DNA of 64,000 nucleotides from Bacteroidota bacterium (lineage in GTDB: Bacteria; Bacteroidota; Bacteroidia; Chitinophagales; Chitinophagaceae). Positions 16,843 to 25,910 of the stretch are shown here, piece by piece. The number at the start of each line of letters is the position of its first letter. The first letter of the stretch is position 1. The position numbers and the translations under genes were made by a program. The notes under the pieces are model-generated. The model was given only the letters and a program-made list of their open reading frames with translations, searched no databases and was not told the DNA's origin. The stretch spans positions 184,083-248,082 of the forward strand of contig JAGWRO010000040.1 of assembly GCA_028876495.1 (NCBI GenBank), in the 5' to 3' direction.

Positions 16843-16850
16843 CAAATTTA
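16843..16850 (-). promoter_or_regulatory. -7 promoter box of the 16829 gene
   Basis: TAAATTTG on the minus strand, a perfect TAnnTTTG match, 13 nt before the TTG start. Confidence 0.55.
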
Positions 16851-16914
16851 AGTTGGGATAGTTGCATAGGAATCGGTTTTATAATTTTTTTTTGAAATTT
16901 GAAAAAAAAATTTG

Positions 16915-16942
16915 TTGATTAAAATATTTCATTACATCTTTG
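16915..16942 (+). promoter_or_regulatory. Promoter of the trp operon
   Basis: TTG (16915-16917, inside TTTGTTG), 17 bp, then CATCTTTG (16935-16942), one mismatch to TAnnTTTG. Transcription should begin close to the leader peptide ATG at 16953. Confidence 0.6.
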
Positions 16943-16952
16943 CTTCAGTCAA

Positions 16953-16997
16953 ATGAAAGTAAACAACACATACAATAGCTGGTGGCACACAATCTAA
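16953..16997 (+). CDS. trpL: trp operon leader peptide with tandem Trp codons
   Basis: A 14-codon ORF, MKVNNTYNSWWHTI, ending TAA at 16995-16997. Two adjacent TGG codons (16980-16985) lie at the 5' arm of hairpin 1:2. Two Trp in 14 residues placed directly before an RNA switch and trpE is the classical design of a ribosome-stalling leader peptide. Not expected to have a function as a free peptide. Confidence 0.88.
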   Translation: MKVNNTYNSWWHTI

Positions 16998-17070
16998 AGA
17001 TTGTGCCGAATTGCTATTATTTGTGAAATAAATAAATATTACGCCCCGGCATAAAAGCCGGGGTTTTTTT
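16978..17070 (+). promoter_or_regulatory. Trp ribosome-mediated attenuator (helices 1:2, 2:3, 3:4)
   Basis: Region 1 (16984-16994, GGCACACAATC) pairs with region 2 (16999-17007, GATTGTGCC). Region 2 can instead pair with region 3: TTGTGCCG (17001-17008) with CGGCATAA (17047-17054), 8 bp including one G-U. Region 3 pairs with region 4 as terminator CCCCGGC (17044-17050) / GCCGGGG (17057-17063) plus seven T. Stalling at the Trp codons covers region 1, frees region 2, forms 2:3 and lets RNA polymerase read into trpE. Confidence 0.85.
17044..17070 (+). terminator. Attenuator terminator before trpE
   Basis: Seven G-C pairs (CCCCGGC/GCCGGGG), loop ATAAAA, and T7 at 17064-17070, ending 5 nt before the trpE ATG at 17076. 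Confidence 0.92.
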
Positions 17071-17075
17071 ATGTT

Positions 17076-18482
17076 ATGAAAAAAAATAAACTATCCACTA
17101 CTTCCAAAAAATTACTGTCAGATGTTTATACACCTGTAGGAATTTATTTGCGCCTTCGCGACCGTTTTCGCGATACCATTCTCCTGGAAAGCGCTGATTT
17201 TCACGCTGGTGAAAACAGCTATTCCTTTATCGGGATTAATGCCATTGCCGGTATTGAAATTAAAGACCTGCAGCAAATTGAATATAAGTTTCCGCTACAG
17301 GAACCGAAACGTATTCCGATAGATGCTTCTTTAAAAATTACAGAAGAGATTTGGAATTTTATGAATGAATTTAGTATTGAAAATCCTGCAGAAATGCCGG
17401 TAAGCATGGCGCAGGGATTATTTGGATATACCACCTTTGATGCAGTACAATTTTTTGAAACGATTAAATTTACTGCTTCCACTCCACAGATTCCCCTGGT
17501 TCGTTACAGGTTGTATCAATACGTTATCGTGATCAACCATTTTAAGAATGAATTATTTATTTGTGAAAATCACCTTTCAGGAATTGAAAGTGAAGGAGAT
17601 TTAATTGAAAGTATCATAAAAAGCAAAGATGTTCCTGCTTTCCCTTTTGCAGCATTGGGACATGAAACTTCGCCGCTTACTGATGAAGAGTATGTGGCAA
17701 TGGTTAAAAAAGGGATTGCAAGTTGTAAAAGAGGAGATGTTTTCCAGGTGGTGCTGAGTAGAAAATTTCAGCAAAGATTTTCAGGAGATGATTTTAATGT
17801 GTATCGTGCGTTGAGGAATATTAATCCAAGTCCTTATCTTTTTTATTTTGATTATGGAGATTACCGGCTGTTTGGCAGCAGCCCTGAAGCACAATTGAAA
17901 GTCAAAAATAATATTGCAGTGGTTCACCCGATTGCAGGTACTTTCAGAAGAACCGGGGATGATGTAACCGATGAGCAATTGGCCGAGAAGTTATTAAAAG
18001 ATAAAAAAGAAAATGCGGAACATGTAATGCTGGTTGACCTTGCACGTAATGACCTGAGCCGTTTATGCAGTGATGTAAAAGTCAGTCATTTTTGTGAAGT
18101 ACAATATTTTTCTCATGTAATTCATTTAGTGAGCGAAGTAAAAGGGACAGTAGAAAAGAACACGAATCCTTTTGATCTTTTAGCAATAACTTTTCCTGCC
18201 GGAACATTGAGCGGGGCTCCTAAGTATAAAGCCATGCAACTGATAGACGAATATGAAAACAACCCAAGAGGATACTATGGCGGTTGTATTGGTTTTGTAG
18301 GTTTTAATGGAAACATCAATCATGCGATCATGATCCGAACTTTTTTGAGTAAAGATAATCACCTGAATTACCAGGCAGGTGCGGGAATTGTAGCTGCGTC
18401 TAACCCTGACAGTGAGCTTCAGGAAGTCAACAATAAATTAAATGCTTTAACGGCGGCTATTAAATCCGCAGAAAATATTTAG
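17076..18482 (+). CDS. trpE: Anthranilate synthase component I
   Basis: 468 aa, chorismate-binding enzyme. It converts chorismate plus ammonia (from TrpG) to anthranilate, the first committed step of tryptophan synthesis. The C-terminal catalytic domain has KRGDVFQVVLSRKF, FGSSPEAQLKV, HPIAGTFRRT, the DLARNDLSRLC block and FPAGTLSGAPK. The N-terminal part contains the LLESADF region corresponding to the LLES feedback motif, so tryptophan inhibition is plausible. First gene of the seven-gene operon, immediately behind the attenuator; trpG starts 3 bp after its stop. Confidence 0.96.
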   Translation: MKKNKLSTTSKKLLSDVYTPVGIYLRLRDRFRDTILLESADFHAGENSYSFIGINAIAGIEIKDLQQIEYKFPLQEPKRIPIDASLKITEEIWNFMNEFSIENPAEMPVSMAQGLFGYTTFDAVQFFETIKFTASTPQIPLVRYRLYQYVIVINHFKNELFICENHLSGIESEGDLIESIIKSKDVPAFPFAALGHETSPLTDEEYVAMVKKGIASCKRGDVFQVVLSRKFQQRFSGDDFNVYRALRNINPSPYLFYFDYGDYRLFGSSPEAQLKVKNNIAVVHPIAGTFRRTGDDVTDEQLAEKLLKDKKENAEHVMLVDLARNDLSRLCSDVKVSHFCEVQYFSHVIHLVSEVKGTVEKNTNPFDLLAITFPAGTLSGAPKYKAMQLIDEYENNPRGYYGGCIGFVGFNGNINHAIMIRTFLSKDNHLNYQAGAGIVAASNPDSELQEVNNKLNALTAAIKSAENI

Positions 18483-18485
18483 ACA

Positions 18486-19067
18486 ATGAAAATATTGATT
18501 TTTGATAATTATGATTCATTCACCTACAACCTCGTGCATGCGGTTGAAAAGATCATTCATGGAAAAGTTGATGTTTACAGGAATGATAAAATTTCCCTTG
18601 AAAAGATCAATGATTATGATAAAATTATTTTATCTCCCGGACCCGGGCTTCCTTCCGAATCGGGTTTGTTATTGCCATTGATAAAAGAATATGCTTCGTC
18701 TAAATCGATACTGGGTGTATGTTTGGGGCAACAGGCTATCGGCGAAGTATTTGGCGGAAAACTGGTAAACCTGAAGGAGGTTTATCATGGAGTAGCCACA
18801 AAAATAAAAGTAAAAGAAGACCGCTTTTTATCTGAAAATGATATTTTTAAAGATCTGCCGTTCGAATTGCAGGTAGGGCGCTATCATTCATGGATTGTTG
18901 ACAATAATAACTTCCCCGCCGATCTTGAAATAACTGCTGAGGATGAAAATGGATACATTATGGCTTTACGCCACAAAACTTTTGATGTGCAGGGAGTCCA
19001 GTTTCATCCTGAAAGTGTACTGACTCCAATGGGAGAAAAAATGATTACGAATTGGCTAAATGTCTGA
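18486..19067 (+). CDS. trpG: Anthranilate synthase glutamine amidotransferase
   Basis: 193 aa class I glutamine amidotransferase. NYDSFTYNLVH at the N-terminus, nucleophile Cys in LGVCLGQQAIGE, and the catalytic His-Glu in VQFHPESVLT. Supplies ammonia to TrpE. In many bacteria the same subunit also serves p-aminobenzoate synthase (PabA), and no second copy is visible here, so a dual role is possible. Starts 3 bp after trpE and ends 3 bp before trpD, consistent with tight co-translation. Confidence 0.95.
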   Translation: MKILIFDNYDSFTYNLVHAVEKIIHGKVDVYRNDKISLEKINDYDKIILSPGPGLPSESGLLLPLIKEYASSKSILGVCLGQQAIGEVFGGKLVNLKEVYHGVATKIKVKEDRFLSENDIFKDLPFELQVGRYHSWIVDNNNFPADLEITAEDENGYIMALRHKTFDVQGVQFHPESVLTPMGEKMITNWLNV

Positions 19068-19070
19068 CAA

Positions 19071-20063
19071 ATGAAAAAGATATTACAACATTTATTTGAG
19101 CACAAAACCCTTTCGCGCGACAAAGCAAAAGAGGTGTTACTGAACATTTCTAAAGGAATTTATTCTGATGCGGAAATAGCTTCCTTTACTACCGTTTTTT
19201 TGATGCGGAGTATTACTATCCCTGAATTAACAGGCTTTCGTGATGCATTGATGGAACTTTGTGTTCCTGTTGATTTAAATGGTTATAATGTGGTAGATAT
19301 TGTTGGAACCGGTGGCGATGGGAAAAACACTTTTAATATTTCGACTTTGAGTTGCTTTATTGTGGCTGGTGCAGGCCAAAAGGTAGCGAAACATGGTAAT
19401 TACGGTGCCACCTCTATTAGCGGATCAAGCAATGTGATGGAAACATTGGGATACCGTTTTTCCAGTGATAATAAAAAATTACTTCATGAAATAGAAGAAG
19501 TAAATATCTGTTTCATGCACGCGCCTTTGTTTCATCCAGCCCTTAAAGTAGTAGGGCCGATAAGAAAAAATTTAGGGGTTCGCACTTTTTTTAATATGCT
19601 TGGGCCTATGGTAAATCCGGCATTACCCGGCGTACAAATGATAGGCGTTTACAATCTTGAAATGGCAAGAATCTACGCTTACATGTTGCAACAATCAGAT
19701 GCGAGGTTTATGATTATTCATAGTCTTGAAGGTTATGATGAGATATCGCTTACGGGAGATACAAAAGTGATTACCAACCAGGGAGAAAAAATTATGACTG
19801 CCCGGCACCTGGGAAAAAGAACGGTGGCCCCTGAAGATATTTATGGCGGAAATTCAACTGAAGAAGCGGCGAAAATATTTTTAAAGATAATCAGGGGGGA
19901 AGGCAGTTGGGCACAGAATGCTGTGGTTATGGCCAATGCGGCGATGGCGCTTTACGCCACCGGTAATTATGAAAGCTATGATGAAGCTTATGCAATGAGT
20001 GTGGAAAGCCTTGAAAGTGGGAAGGCGTATGAAAATTTTCAAAAATTAATGAGCTTGCAATGA
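19071..20063 (+). CDS. trpD: Anthranilate phosphoribosyltransferase
   Basis: 330 aa. Transfers phosphoribose from PRPP to anthranilate. Shows the glycine-rich PRPP site DIVGTGGDGKNTFNIST, KHGNYGATSISGSSNVME, and NLGVRTFFNMLGPMVNP, all typical of TrpD. The stop overlaps the trpC start as ATGA (20060-20063), indicating translational coupling. Cytoplasmic. Confidence 0.96.
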   Translation: MKKILQHLFEHKTLSRDKAKEVLLNISKGIYSDAEIASFTTVFLMRSITIPELTGFRDALMELCVPVDLNGYNVVDIVGTGGDGKNTFNISTLSCFIVAGAGQKVAKHGNYGATSISGSSNVMETLGYRFSSDNKKLLHEIEEVNICFMHAPLFHPALKVVGPIRKNLGVRTFFNMLGPMVNPALPGVQMIGVYNLEMARIYAYMLQQSDARFMIIHSLEGYDEISLTGDTKVITNQGEKIMTARHLGKRTVAPEDIYGGNSTEEAAKIFLKIIRGEGSWAQNAVVMANAAMALYATGNYESYDEAYAMSVESLESGKAYENFQKLMSLQ

Positions 20064-20854
20064 CAAATATCCTTGAAACGATTATCGCAAAAAAGAAAGC
20101 AGAGGTAGCAGAAAGAAAAGTGTCAAAAAGTATTTCAGAATTGGAGAATTTTCCATCGTTCAATAAGGAAACTCTTTCGTTGCAGCAATTTTTATTGCAA
20201 CCTGATAAGACGGGAATTATTGCTGAATTTAAAAAGCGCTCTCCCTCAAAAGGAATCATTAATAATTCTTCGTTTACTGGCACAGTGGTGAAAGATTATG
20301 AAAAATATGGCGCCAGTGCAGTATCAGTTCTCACTGATGAGGATTTTTTTGGAGGATCATTAAGTGATTTAAGGGAAGCTGCAACTTCATTGCATATTCC
20401 TGTATTGCGAAAAGATTTTATGCTTGACGAATACCAGCTTATAGAATCAAAAGCCTATGGCGCTGATATTATTTTATTGATTGCTGCATGCCTCAAAAAA
20501 GAGGAAGTAAAAAAATTATCAGCATTGGCAAAAATACTCGGACTGAACGTATTATTGGAGATTCATAATGAGCAGGAACTGGAACATATTTGCGATGAGG
20601 TTGATGTGGTAGGAATCAACAACCGTGATCTTAAAACTTTTAAAGTTGATATCAATCATTCCATAGAATTGGGTAAAAAAATACCTTCGCAGAAAATTAA
20701 AATTTCTGAAAGTGGGTTGGATGATGTAAAAACGCTGCTACATCTTAAACAGAATGGCTTCAGTGGATTTTTGATGGGAGAAAAATTTATGAAAGAAGAA
20801 GATCCGGGAAAAGCTTTTGGAGAATTTGTAAATGAATTAAAAATAGGTAGATAA
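20060..20854 (+). CDS. trpC: Indole-3-glycerol phosphate synthase
   Basis: 264 aa TIM barrel that closes and decarboxylates CdRP to indole-3-glycerol phosphate. Catalytic motifs: IIAEFKKRSPSKG (Lys and substrate phosphate contacts), VLTDEDFFGGS, PVLRKDFMLDEYQ (catalytic Lys), VGINNRDLKTF and SESGLDD. Not fused to TrpF, unlike in E. coli. Begins within the trpD stop (4-bp overlap); trpF follows after 28 bp. Confidence 0.96.
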   Translation: MTNILETIIAKKKAEVAERKVSKSISELENFPSFNKETLSLQQFLLQPDKTGIIAEFKKRSPSKGIINNSSFTGTVVKDYEKYGASAVSVLTDEDFFGGSLSDLREAATSLHIPVLRKDFMLDEYQLIESKAYGADIILLIAACLKKEEVKKLSALAKILGLNVLLEIHNEQELEHICDEVDVVGINNRDLKTFKVDINHSIELGKKIPSQKIKISESGLDDVKTLLHLKQNGFSGFLMGEKFMKEEDPGKAFGEFVNELKIGR

Positions 20855-20882
20855 TAATTTTAGAATGATCTAAAACGTAAAA

Positions 20883-21509
20883 ATGAAAATAAAGGTGTGC
20901 GGGAATACTGATCTACATCAGTTACAGGAATTAAATGATTTGAAAATTGATTATGCAGGCATTATTTTTTATGAGCAATCACCACGCTATGCCTTAAAAA
21001 AATTCAGTGGCAATGAGGTGAAAGAATTGAATTTAGAATTAACCAAAGTAGGAGTATTTGTAAATGCCAGCGAAGAAGAAATAATGAAACAGGTTGAAGA
21101 GTTTGGTTTGGATATGGTACAACTTCATGGTGATGAAACTGCTTCGTTCTGCAACCGCATCAGCGATCATATAAAAGTGATTAAAGCCTTTCGTATTGCA
21201 GATTTCGACACAAATGTTGATTGGCTGATCAGTGAATATGACGAGGTGTGCGATTATTATTTATTTGATAAAGGATCTGCCGGGTTATATGGCGGCACGG
21301 GAAAGAAATTTAACTGGAGCCTTCTTGAAAAAGCTACCATTGGTAAACCTTTTTTTCTTAGTGGTGGAATCGAAAGAAAAGACGTACAGGCGTTAAAGAA
21401 ATTTACACATCCCTTTTTTCACGGCGTAGATGTGAACAGCCGTTTTGAAATATCTCCGGGGATAAAAGACATGCAACAGGTAAAGGAATTTGCAGCAGAA
21501 TTAAAGTAA
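20883..21509 (+). CDS. trpF: Phosphoribosylanthranilate isomerase
   Basis: 208 aa TIM barrel performing the Amadori rearrangement of PRA to CdRP. The N-terminus [10 protein letters not shown] holds the catalytic Cys (KVCG); [15 protein letters not shown] and the catalytic-type Asp in [19 protein letters not shown] are present, as is the phosphate loop LSGGI and DVNSRFE. The usual GITR at the N-terminus is replaced by GNTD, a mild divergence. Sits between trpC and trpB, so the biochemical order is kept out of sequence with gene order, as usual. Confidence 0.95.
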   Translation: MKIKVCGNTDLHQLQELNDLKIDYAGIIFYEQSPRYALKKFSGNEVKELNLELTKVGVFVNASEEEIMKQVEEFGLDMVQLHGDETASFCNRISDHIKVIKAFRIADFDTNVDWLISEYDEVCDYYLFDKGSAGLYGGTGKKFNWSLLEKATIGKPFFLSGGIERKDVQALKKFTHPFFHGVDVNSRFEISPGIKDMQQVKEFAAELK

Positions 21510-21531
21510 AGATTTAAATAAAAAAATAACT

Positions 21532-22770
21532 ATGGCATCTTCAGTAAATAAAAAGATATTATCTGTAAAAGGGGAATGGTATGTTGATGAAAGTGGCTAC
21601 TATGGAGAATTTGGCGGTGCTTACATTCCGGAAATGCTTCACCATAATGTAGAAGATTTACAAAAAAAATATTTAAGGATCATCAGGGAAGAAGGTTTTC
21701 AAAAGGAATTTATTTCACTTTTGAAAGATTATGTGGGGCGGCCCACTCCTTTGTATCATGCAGAAAGAATAAGTGAAAAATATGGAGCAACAATTTTCCT
21801 AAAGCGCGAAGATCTTTGCCATACAGGTGCTCATAAGATCAACAACACAGTTGGCCAGATTTTATTAGCAGAAAAATTGGGCAAAAAAAGAATTATAGCT
21901 GAAACAGGCGCAGGCCAGCATGGTGTTGCTACAGCAACCGTTTGTGCGTTGAAGGGTTTGGAATGTATTGTTTACATGGGCGAAAAAGATATAGAGCGGC
22001 AGGCTCCCAATGTGGCGCGTATGAAAATGCTTGGAGCAAAAGTAGTTCCTGCAACAAGTGGAAGTAAAACGCTGAAAGATGCTACCAATGAAGCGATCAG
22101 GGATTGGATCAATAATCCGAATGATACTTATTATCTTATAGGAAGTGTAGTAGGTCCTCATCCTTATCCTGATATGGTGGCTCGTTTTCAAAGTGTGATC
22201 AGTAAAGAAATAAAAATACAGTTGAAAGAAAAAACAGGTAAAGATCTGCCTGATTATGTAATTGCGTGTGTGGGTGGCGGTAGTAATGCTGCCGGCGCTT
22301 TTTACCATTTTTTGAACGAGGAAACTGTAAAATTAGTAGCAGTTGAAGCCGCTGGTTTGGGTATCGATAGTGGAATGAGTGCCGCAACTACTCAATTAGG
22401 TTCTGTGGGTATTTTGCATGGTAGTAAAAGTTATGTGATGCAGACAACCGATGGCCAGGTTGTGGAGCCACACAGTATTTCGGCAGGATTGGATTATCCA
22501 GGTATTGGCCCGATGCATGCTAATTTGTTTGCAGGTAAAAGGGCCAAATTTATGAGTGCTACAGATGAGGAATCACTTCAGGCAGCTTTTGAATTGGCTA
22601 AAATGGAAGGGATAATTCCTGCATTGGAATCGGCTCATGCAATTGCTGTTTTGGATAAGATAAAATTTAAGAAATCGGATGTTGTTGTTATTAATTTAAG
22701 CGGGAGAGGAGATAAGGATATGGATACATATATGAAGGCCGCCCCAAACCCCTCCAAAGGAGGTGCTTAA
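21532..22770 (+). CDS. trpB: Tryptophan synthase beta chain
   Basis: 412 aa PLP enzyme that condenses indole with serine. Contains [13 protein letters not shown], the PLP lysine in THAGAHKINN-like [25 protein letters not shown], and the phosphate-binding [10 protein letters not shown]. The C-terminus has an unusual tail NPSKGGA encoded by the palindrome CCTCCAAAGGAGG (22751-22763), apparently part of an intergenic repeat that has been read into the gene. The gap to trpA (191 bp) is the only large one in the operon. Confidence 0.96.
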   Translation: MASSVNKKILSVKGEWYVDESGYYGEFGGAYIPEMLHHNVEDLQKKYLRIIREEGFQKEFISLLKDYVGRPTPLYHAERISEKYGATIFLKREDLCHTGAHKINNTVGQILLAEKLGKKRIIAETGAGQHGVATATVCALKGLECIVYMGEKDIERQAPNVARMKMLGAKVVPATSGSKTLKDATNEAIRDWINNPNDTYYLIGSVVGPHPYPDMVARFQSVISKEIKIQLKEKTGKDLPDYVIACVGGGSNAAGAFYHFLNEETVKLVAVEAAGLGIDSGMSAATTQLGSVGILHGSKSYVMQTTDGQVVEPHSISAGLDYPGIGPMHANLFAGKRAKFMSATDEESLQAAFELAKMEGIIPALESAHAIAVLDKIKFKKSDVVVINLSGRGDKDMDTYMKAAPNPSKGGA

Positions 22771-22910
22771 GAAAGTCCGGAAGCAAAGTTGATTTTTAGT
22801 GAATGATAGTGTTCCGGAAAAATTTAATGTTTATGATGTCCGAAAGTTTTTTGAATCCTTCTCTGGAGGGCAGGGAGGCTGAAATCCTGAACATTTGTTT
22901 GTTTACTGCC
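22743..22910. repeat. Repeat remnants between trpB and trpA
   Basis: CCTCC-AAA-GGAGG palindrome (22751-22763), then TCCGGAA words (after 22775 and near 22813) and GTCCGAAAGT (near 22839), a second partial copy TCTGGAGGGCAGGGAGG (22863-22879), and a bipartite-element copy (minus, 22907 to about 22877). No ORF. These resemble the short word-repeats that accumulate between Bacteroidota genes. Confidence 0.6.
22877..22907 (-). repeat. Bipartite intergenic element, copy 4
   Basis: AGTAAACAAA (minus, 22907-22898) with ATTTCAG 22 nt later, in the trpB-trpA spacer. Confidence 0.6.
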
Positions 22911-22961
22911 TGTAAAATTCAAATCGGTTTCAAATAAAATAATAAAAAATAAGAAAAGCGA

Positions 22962-23750
22962 ATGAACGGAATTCAAAAAATGTTTGCTGAAAAGGAGAAA
23001 GATATTTTAAGTATTTATTTCACTGCAGGATTTCCTCACTTAAATGATACTGAAATAATTCTCTCTTCATTAGCTAAACATGGAGCAGATATGATTGAAA
23101 TCGGCTTGCCTTATAGCGATCCGCTGGCAGATGGACCGGTAATTCAAAACAGCAGCATGAAAGCGTTGCAAAATGGGATGACCATTAAAATTCTTTTTGA
23201 ACAGTTAAATCACTATCATCAAAAATTTCCTTCAGGTGCACGGAAGGTTCCTTTAATTTTAATGGGATATCTCAATCCTGTTTTGCAATACGGTTTTGAA
23301 AATTTTTGTATGGACGCTAAAAATTCCGGTATCAGCGGTATTATTCTCCCTGATCTTCCGATTGCAGAATACGAAAGTGAATATAAAAAGATATTTGAAG
23401 AAAATGATCTGAATTTTATTTTCCTGGTAACACCCGAAACCTCTGAAGAGCGCATTAGAAAAATTGATTCACTCACTAACGGATTTATTTATGCCGTTTC
23501 ATCTTCTTCTATCACAGGGAAAAACACTGATATCAGCAAACAGCAATACTATTTTGAGAGAATACAAAAGATGAACCTGGAAAATAAAGTGCTTATTGGT
23601 TTTGGAATCAGGGATCATCAAACTTTTGACGCGGCTTGTAAACATGCCGCGGGCGCTATCATTGGTACGGCTTATATTCAGGCTATTGAGAATGCCGAAT
23701 ACATTGAGGATGCAACAGAAAGGTTTCTTAAATCCATTCTGCAGGCCTAG
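22962..23750 (+). CDS. trpA: Tryptophan synthase alpha chain
   Basis: 262 aa TIM barrel that cleaves indole-3-glycerol phosphate and channels indole to TrpB. Catalytic Glu in MIEIGLPYSDPLADGPVIQ and Asp in ILPDLPI are present, with the phosphate loop GFGIRDH and GAIIGTA near the C-terminus. Last gene of the trp operon. The 191-bp spacer before it contains repeat remnants but no terminator, so co-transcription is likely though expression may differ from trpB. Confidence 0.95.
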   Translation: MNGIQKMFAEKEKDILSIYFTAGFPHLNDTEIILSSLAKHGADMIEIGLPYSDPLADGPVIQNSSMKALQNGMTIKILFEQLNHYHQKFPSGARKVPLILMGYLNPVLQYGFENFCMDAKNSGISGIILPDLPIAEYESEYKKIFEENDLNFIFLVTPETSEERIRKIDSLTNGFIYAVSSSSITGKNTDISKQQYYFERIQKMNLENKVLIGFGIRDHQTFDAACKHAAGAIIGTAYIQAIENAEYIEDATERFLKSILQA

Positions 23751-23818
23751 GGTAAGAGCCGGAATTGTGTTTTCAGAATAAAAAAATTAAATTTGCTATT
23801 ACTGTAATACTATAATAA

Positions 23819-24856
23819 ATGAAATCGTTTTTTTTATTTTTAATAACCGTCCCTTTTTTTGCTTTTTCCCAAACCTCTCCAAAAGGATTTGAAATTTCAG
23901 GAAATGTATCCGGCTATCCGGATGGAACTTCTGTTTCTTTTTTAAACCAGCAAACTCAAACTCCTGAGAAGCAGGCTAGCATTGAAAAAGGTAAATTTAC
24001 CATTAAAGGCGAACTTACAGAACCCTCTTTTTTAATTTTAATTTTTGCTGATCAGCCTCCGGCGATTCCAATGTTTATCGACAACAGCAAAATTATTATC
24101 AAAGGTGATAAAGATAATTTGGATAATCTTTCTATCACCGGCTCTAAAACAGAGGATGAATACCAGGAATATTCAAAAGCAATAGAGCCTTATCAACAAA
24201 TGTTTATGCCGGGCTCAGAAAAAAATCCAGATTCGGTTGCCGCAGTGCGGAAGATCAGTGAAGATTTTGTAAAAAAATATCCTTTTTCATATGTTGATCC
24301 GATTGCTGTAATAAGAATTATGCAAACTTCAGATAATGTTGCTGCTGCAGATAATTTGTATAAGTTAATCTCTGATAATGTAAAGGAAACCAGCCTTGGG
24401 AAATATGTAAACCAGCAATTGGAATTGGCAAAAATAAATCCCATAGGATCTCAGATTGCTGATTTTTCTGAAAATGATACTGCGGGCAATAGTGTAAAAA
24501 TTTCATCCTTCCGCGGAAAGTATGTGTTGATAGATTTTTGGGCAAGTTGGTGTCGTCCATGCCGTATGGAAAATCCAAATGTCGTAGCAGCTTATAATAA
24601 ATACCATCAGAAAAATTTTACGGTGTTAGGTGTTTCGCTTGACCAGGCAAAGCCAGCATGGTTAAACGCTATTAAGATGGACGGACTCACATGGACTCAT
24701 ATCAGTGATCTGCAGGGATGGAACAATGAAGTGGCTGCGAAATTTAAAATTACCAGTATTCCCCAGAATATTTTAATAGATCCTAATGGGATTATCATTG
24801 CAAAAAATCTTCGTGGTGACGCTTTGAATAAAAAGCTGGAACAATTATTTAATTAG
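23819..24856 (+). CDS. DUF4369-thioredoxin (TlpA-type) disulfide oxidoreductase
   Basis: 345 aa: signal peptide (FFLFLITVPFFAFS), an N-terminal DUF4369 domain (FEISGNVSGYPDGTSVSFLN ... KGKFTIKGEL), and a C-terminal AhpC/TSA-TlpA thioredoxin domain with active site WCRPC in DFWASWCRPCRMENP and cis-Pro in ITSIPQNILID. This fusion is characteristic of Bacteroidota periplasmic thiol-disulfide exchange proteins. Ends in a 4-bp overlap with the convergent pdxJ, leaving no room for a terminator between them. Confidence 0.92.
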   Translation: MKSFFLFLITVPFFAFSQTSPKGFEISGNVSGYPDGTSVSFLNQQTQTPEKQASIEKGKFTIKGELTEPSFLILIFADQPPAIPMFIDNSKIIIKGDKDNLDNLSITGSKTEDEYQEYSKAIEPYQQMFMPGSEKNPDSVAAVRKISEDFVKKYPFSYVDPIAVIRIMQTSDNVAAADNLYKLISDNVKETSLGKYVNQQLELAKINPIGSQIADFSENDTAGNSVKISSFRGKYVLIDFWASWCRPCRMENPNVVAAYNKYHQKNFTVLGVSLDQAKPAWLNAIKMDGLTWTHISDLQGWNNEVAAKFKITSIPQNILIDPNGIIIAKNLRGDALNKKLEQLFN

Positions 24857-25575
24857 TTCATCAATTGTCTTTTGTATAACTGAACTGTATTTTCCAATCC
24901 TAAATACAAGGCATCACAAATTAGGGCATGGCCAATAGAAACTTCTAAAAGACCTGGGATATTTTGTGCAAAATATTTCAGGTTGTGGAGATCAAGGTCG
25001 TGACCTGCATTGATCCCCAGTCCAAGTTCAACTGCTTTTTTTGCGGCTTCAATATAAGGTACGATTGCTTCTTCACGATTTCCTTTTTGAAATTCTCTTG
25101 CATAACTTTCTGTATACAATTCTATTCTGTCTGTCCCGGTTTTTTTTGCAGCTTCAACCATTTCAACTACAGGATCTACAAAAATGGACACACGAATGTC
25201 TGCTTTTTTAAACACGTCTATCATCTCAATTAAATAATCCTGATATTTTATGGTATCCCATCCATGATCGGAAGTTAATTGCCCAAGATCATCAGGAACA
25301 AGTGTTACCTGTTCGGGTTTGTTTTCTAAAACCAGGTGAACGAATTTATCTTCCCGGCAATTTCCTTCAATATTAAATTCAGTGGTGATAATTTTTTTAA
25401 GTTCAAAAACATCCTCATATCTTATGTGCCTTTCATCAGGTCTTGGATGAACCGTAATTCCTTCTGCTCCAAAATTCTGAATGTCAATCGCGGTTTTGAT
25501 CAGATCGGGATTATTTCCTCCGCGCGAATTGCGAAGTGTTGCAATTTTATTGATGTTGACTGAAAGCTTTGTCAT
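24853..25575 (-). CDS. pdxJ: Pyridoxine 5'-phosphate synthase
   Basis: 240 aa TIM barrel that joins 1-deoxyxylulose 5-phosphate with 3-amino-2-oxopropyl phosphate in the DXP-independent-of-R5P (PdxA/PdxJ) route of vitamin B6 synthesis. NINKIATLRNSRGGNNPD at the N-terminus, TVHPRPDERHI with catalytic His/Arg, NIEGNC, and NAGHDLDL near the C-terminus are all diagnostic. Convergent with and overlapping the TlpA gene by 4 bp. PLP made here is used by TrpB, but linkage is probably coincidental. Confidence 0.96.
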   Translation of the reverse strand: MTKLSVNINKIATLRNSRGGNNPDLIKTAIDIQNFGAEGITVHPRPDERHIRYEDVFELKKIITTEFNIEGNCREDKFVHLVLENKPEQVTLVPDDLGQLTSDHGWDTIKYQDYLIEMIDVFKKADIRVSIFVDPVVEMVEAAKKTGTDRIELYTESYAREFQKGNREEAIVPYIEAAKKAVELGLGINAGHDLDLHNLKYFAQNIPGLLEVSIGHALICDALYLGLENTVQLYKRQLMN

Positions 25576-25910
25576 GACTGCAATTTACAATTATCTGTTT
25601 TTTCAAACAGAATTATATTATGGAAATTCTTCCCTCTAAAAATTTCAAATATTGCGAAACCAAACTTCCATAGCGTTTTCGTTTCAAACTAAAAAATGAA
25701 TGCTTTTTGAACAAAAATGGGAATGGCTATTATTTCTTTGTTTACTGAAGTTTATCGCATGAAGGAAATAGAAGTATGATAGATTGCCCTGCTTTAACAT
25801 GGCCTGTCGCAAGATTTTAAAAAATTGATATTTATTTATTCAATCGTCTTGGTTTAATTTAGCAGTGAATCGTATATTCTGCGATATTTGAATATAAGCG
25901 TAAATAATTT
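25576..25910. other. 335-bp divergent intergenic region pdxJ/rnr
   Basis: No ORF. Contains a 20-bp word CCAAACTTCCATAGCGTTTT (25660-25679) nearly identical to one at 56664-56683, a bipartite-element copy on the minus strand (AGTAAACAAA at 25746-25737), and a possible rnr -7 box GATATTTG at 25883-25890. Otherwise AT-rich with nothing recognised. Confidence 0.5.
25712..25746 (-). repeat. Bipartite intergenic element, copy 5
   Basis: AGTAAACAAA (minus, 25746-25737) with ATTCCCATTTTTG 22 nt later. Confidence 0.65.
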
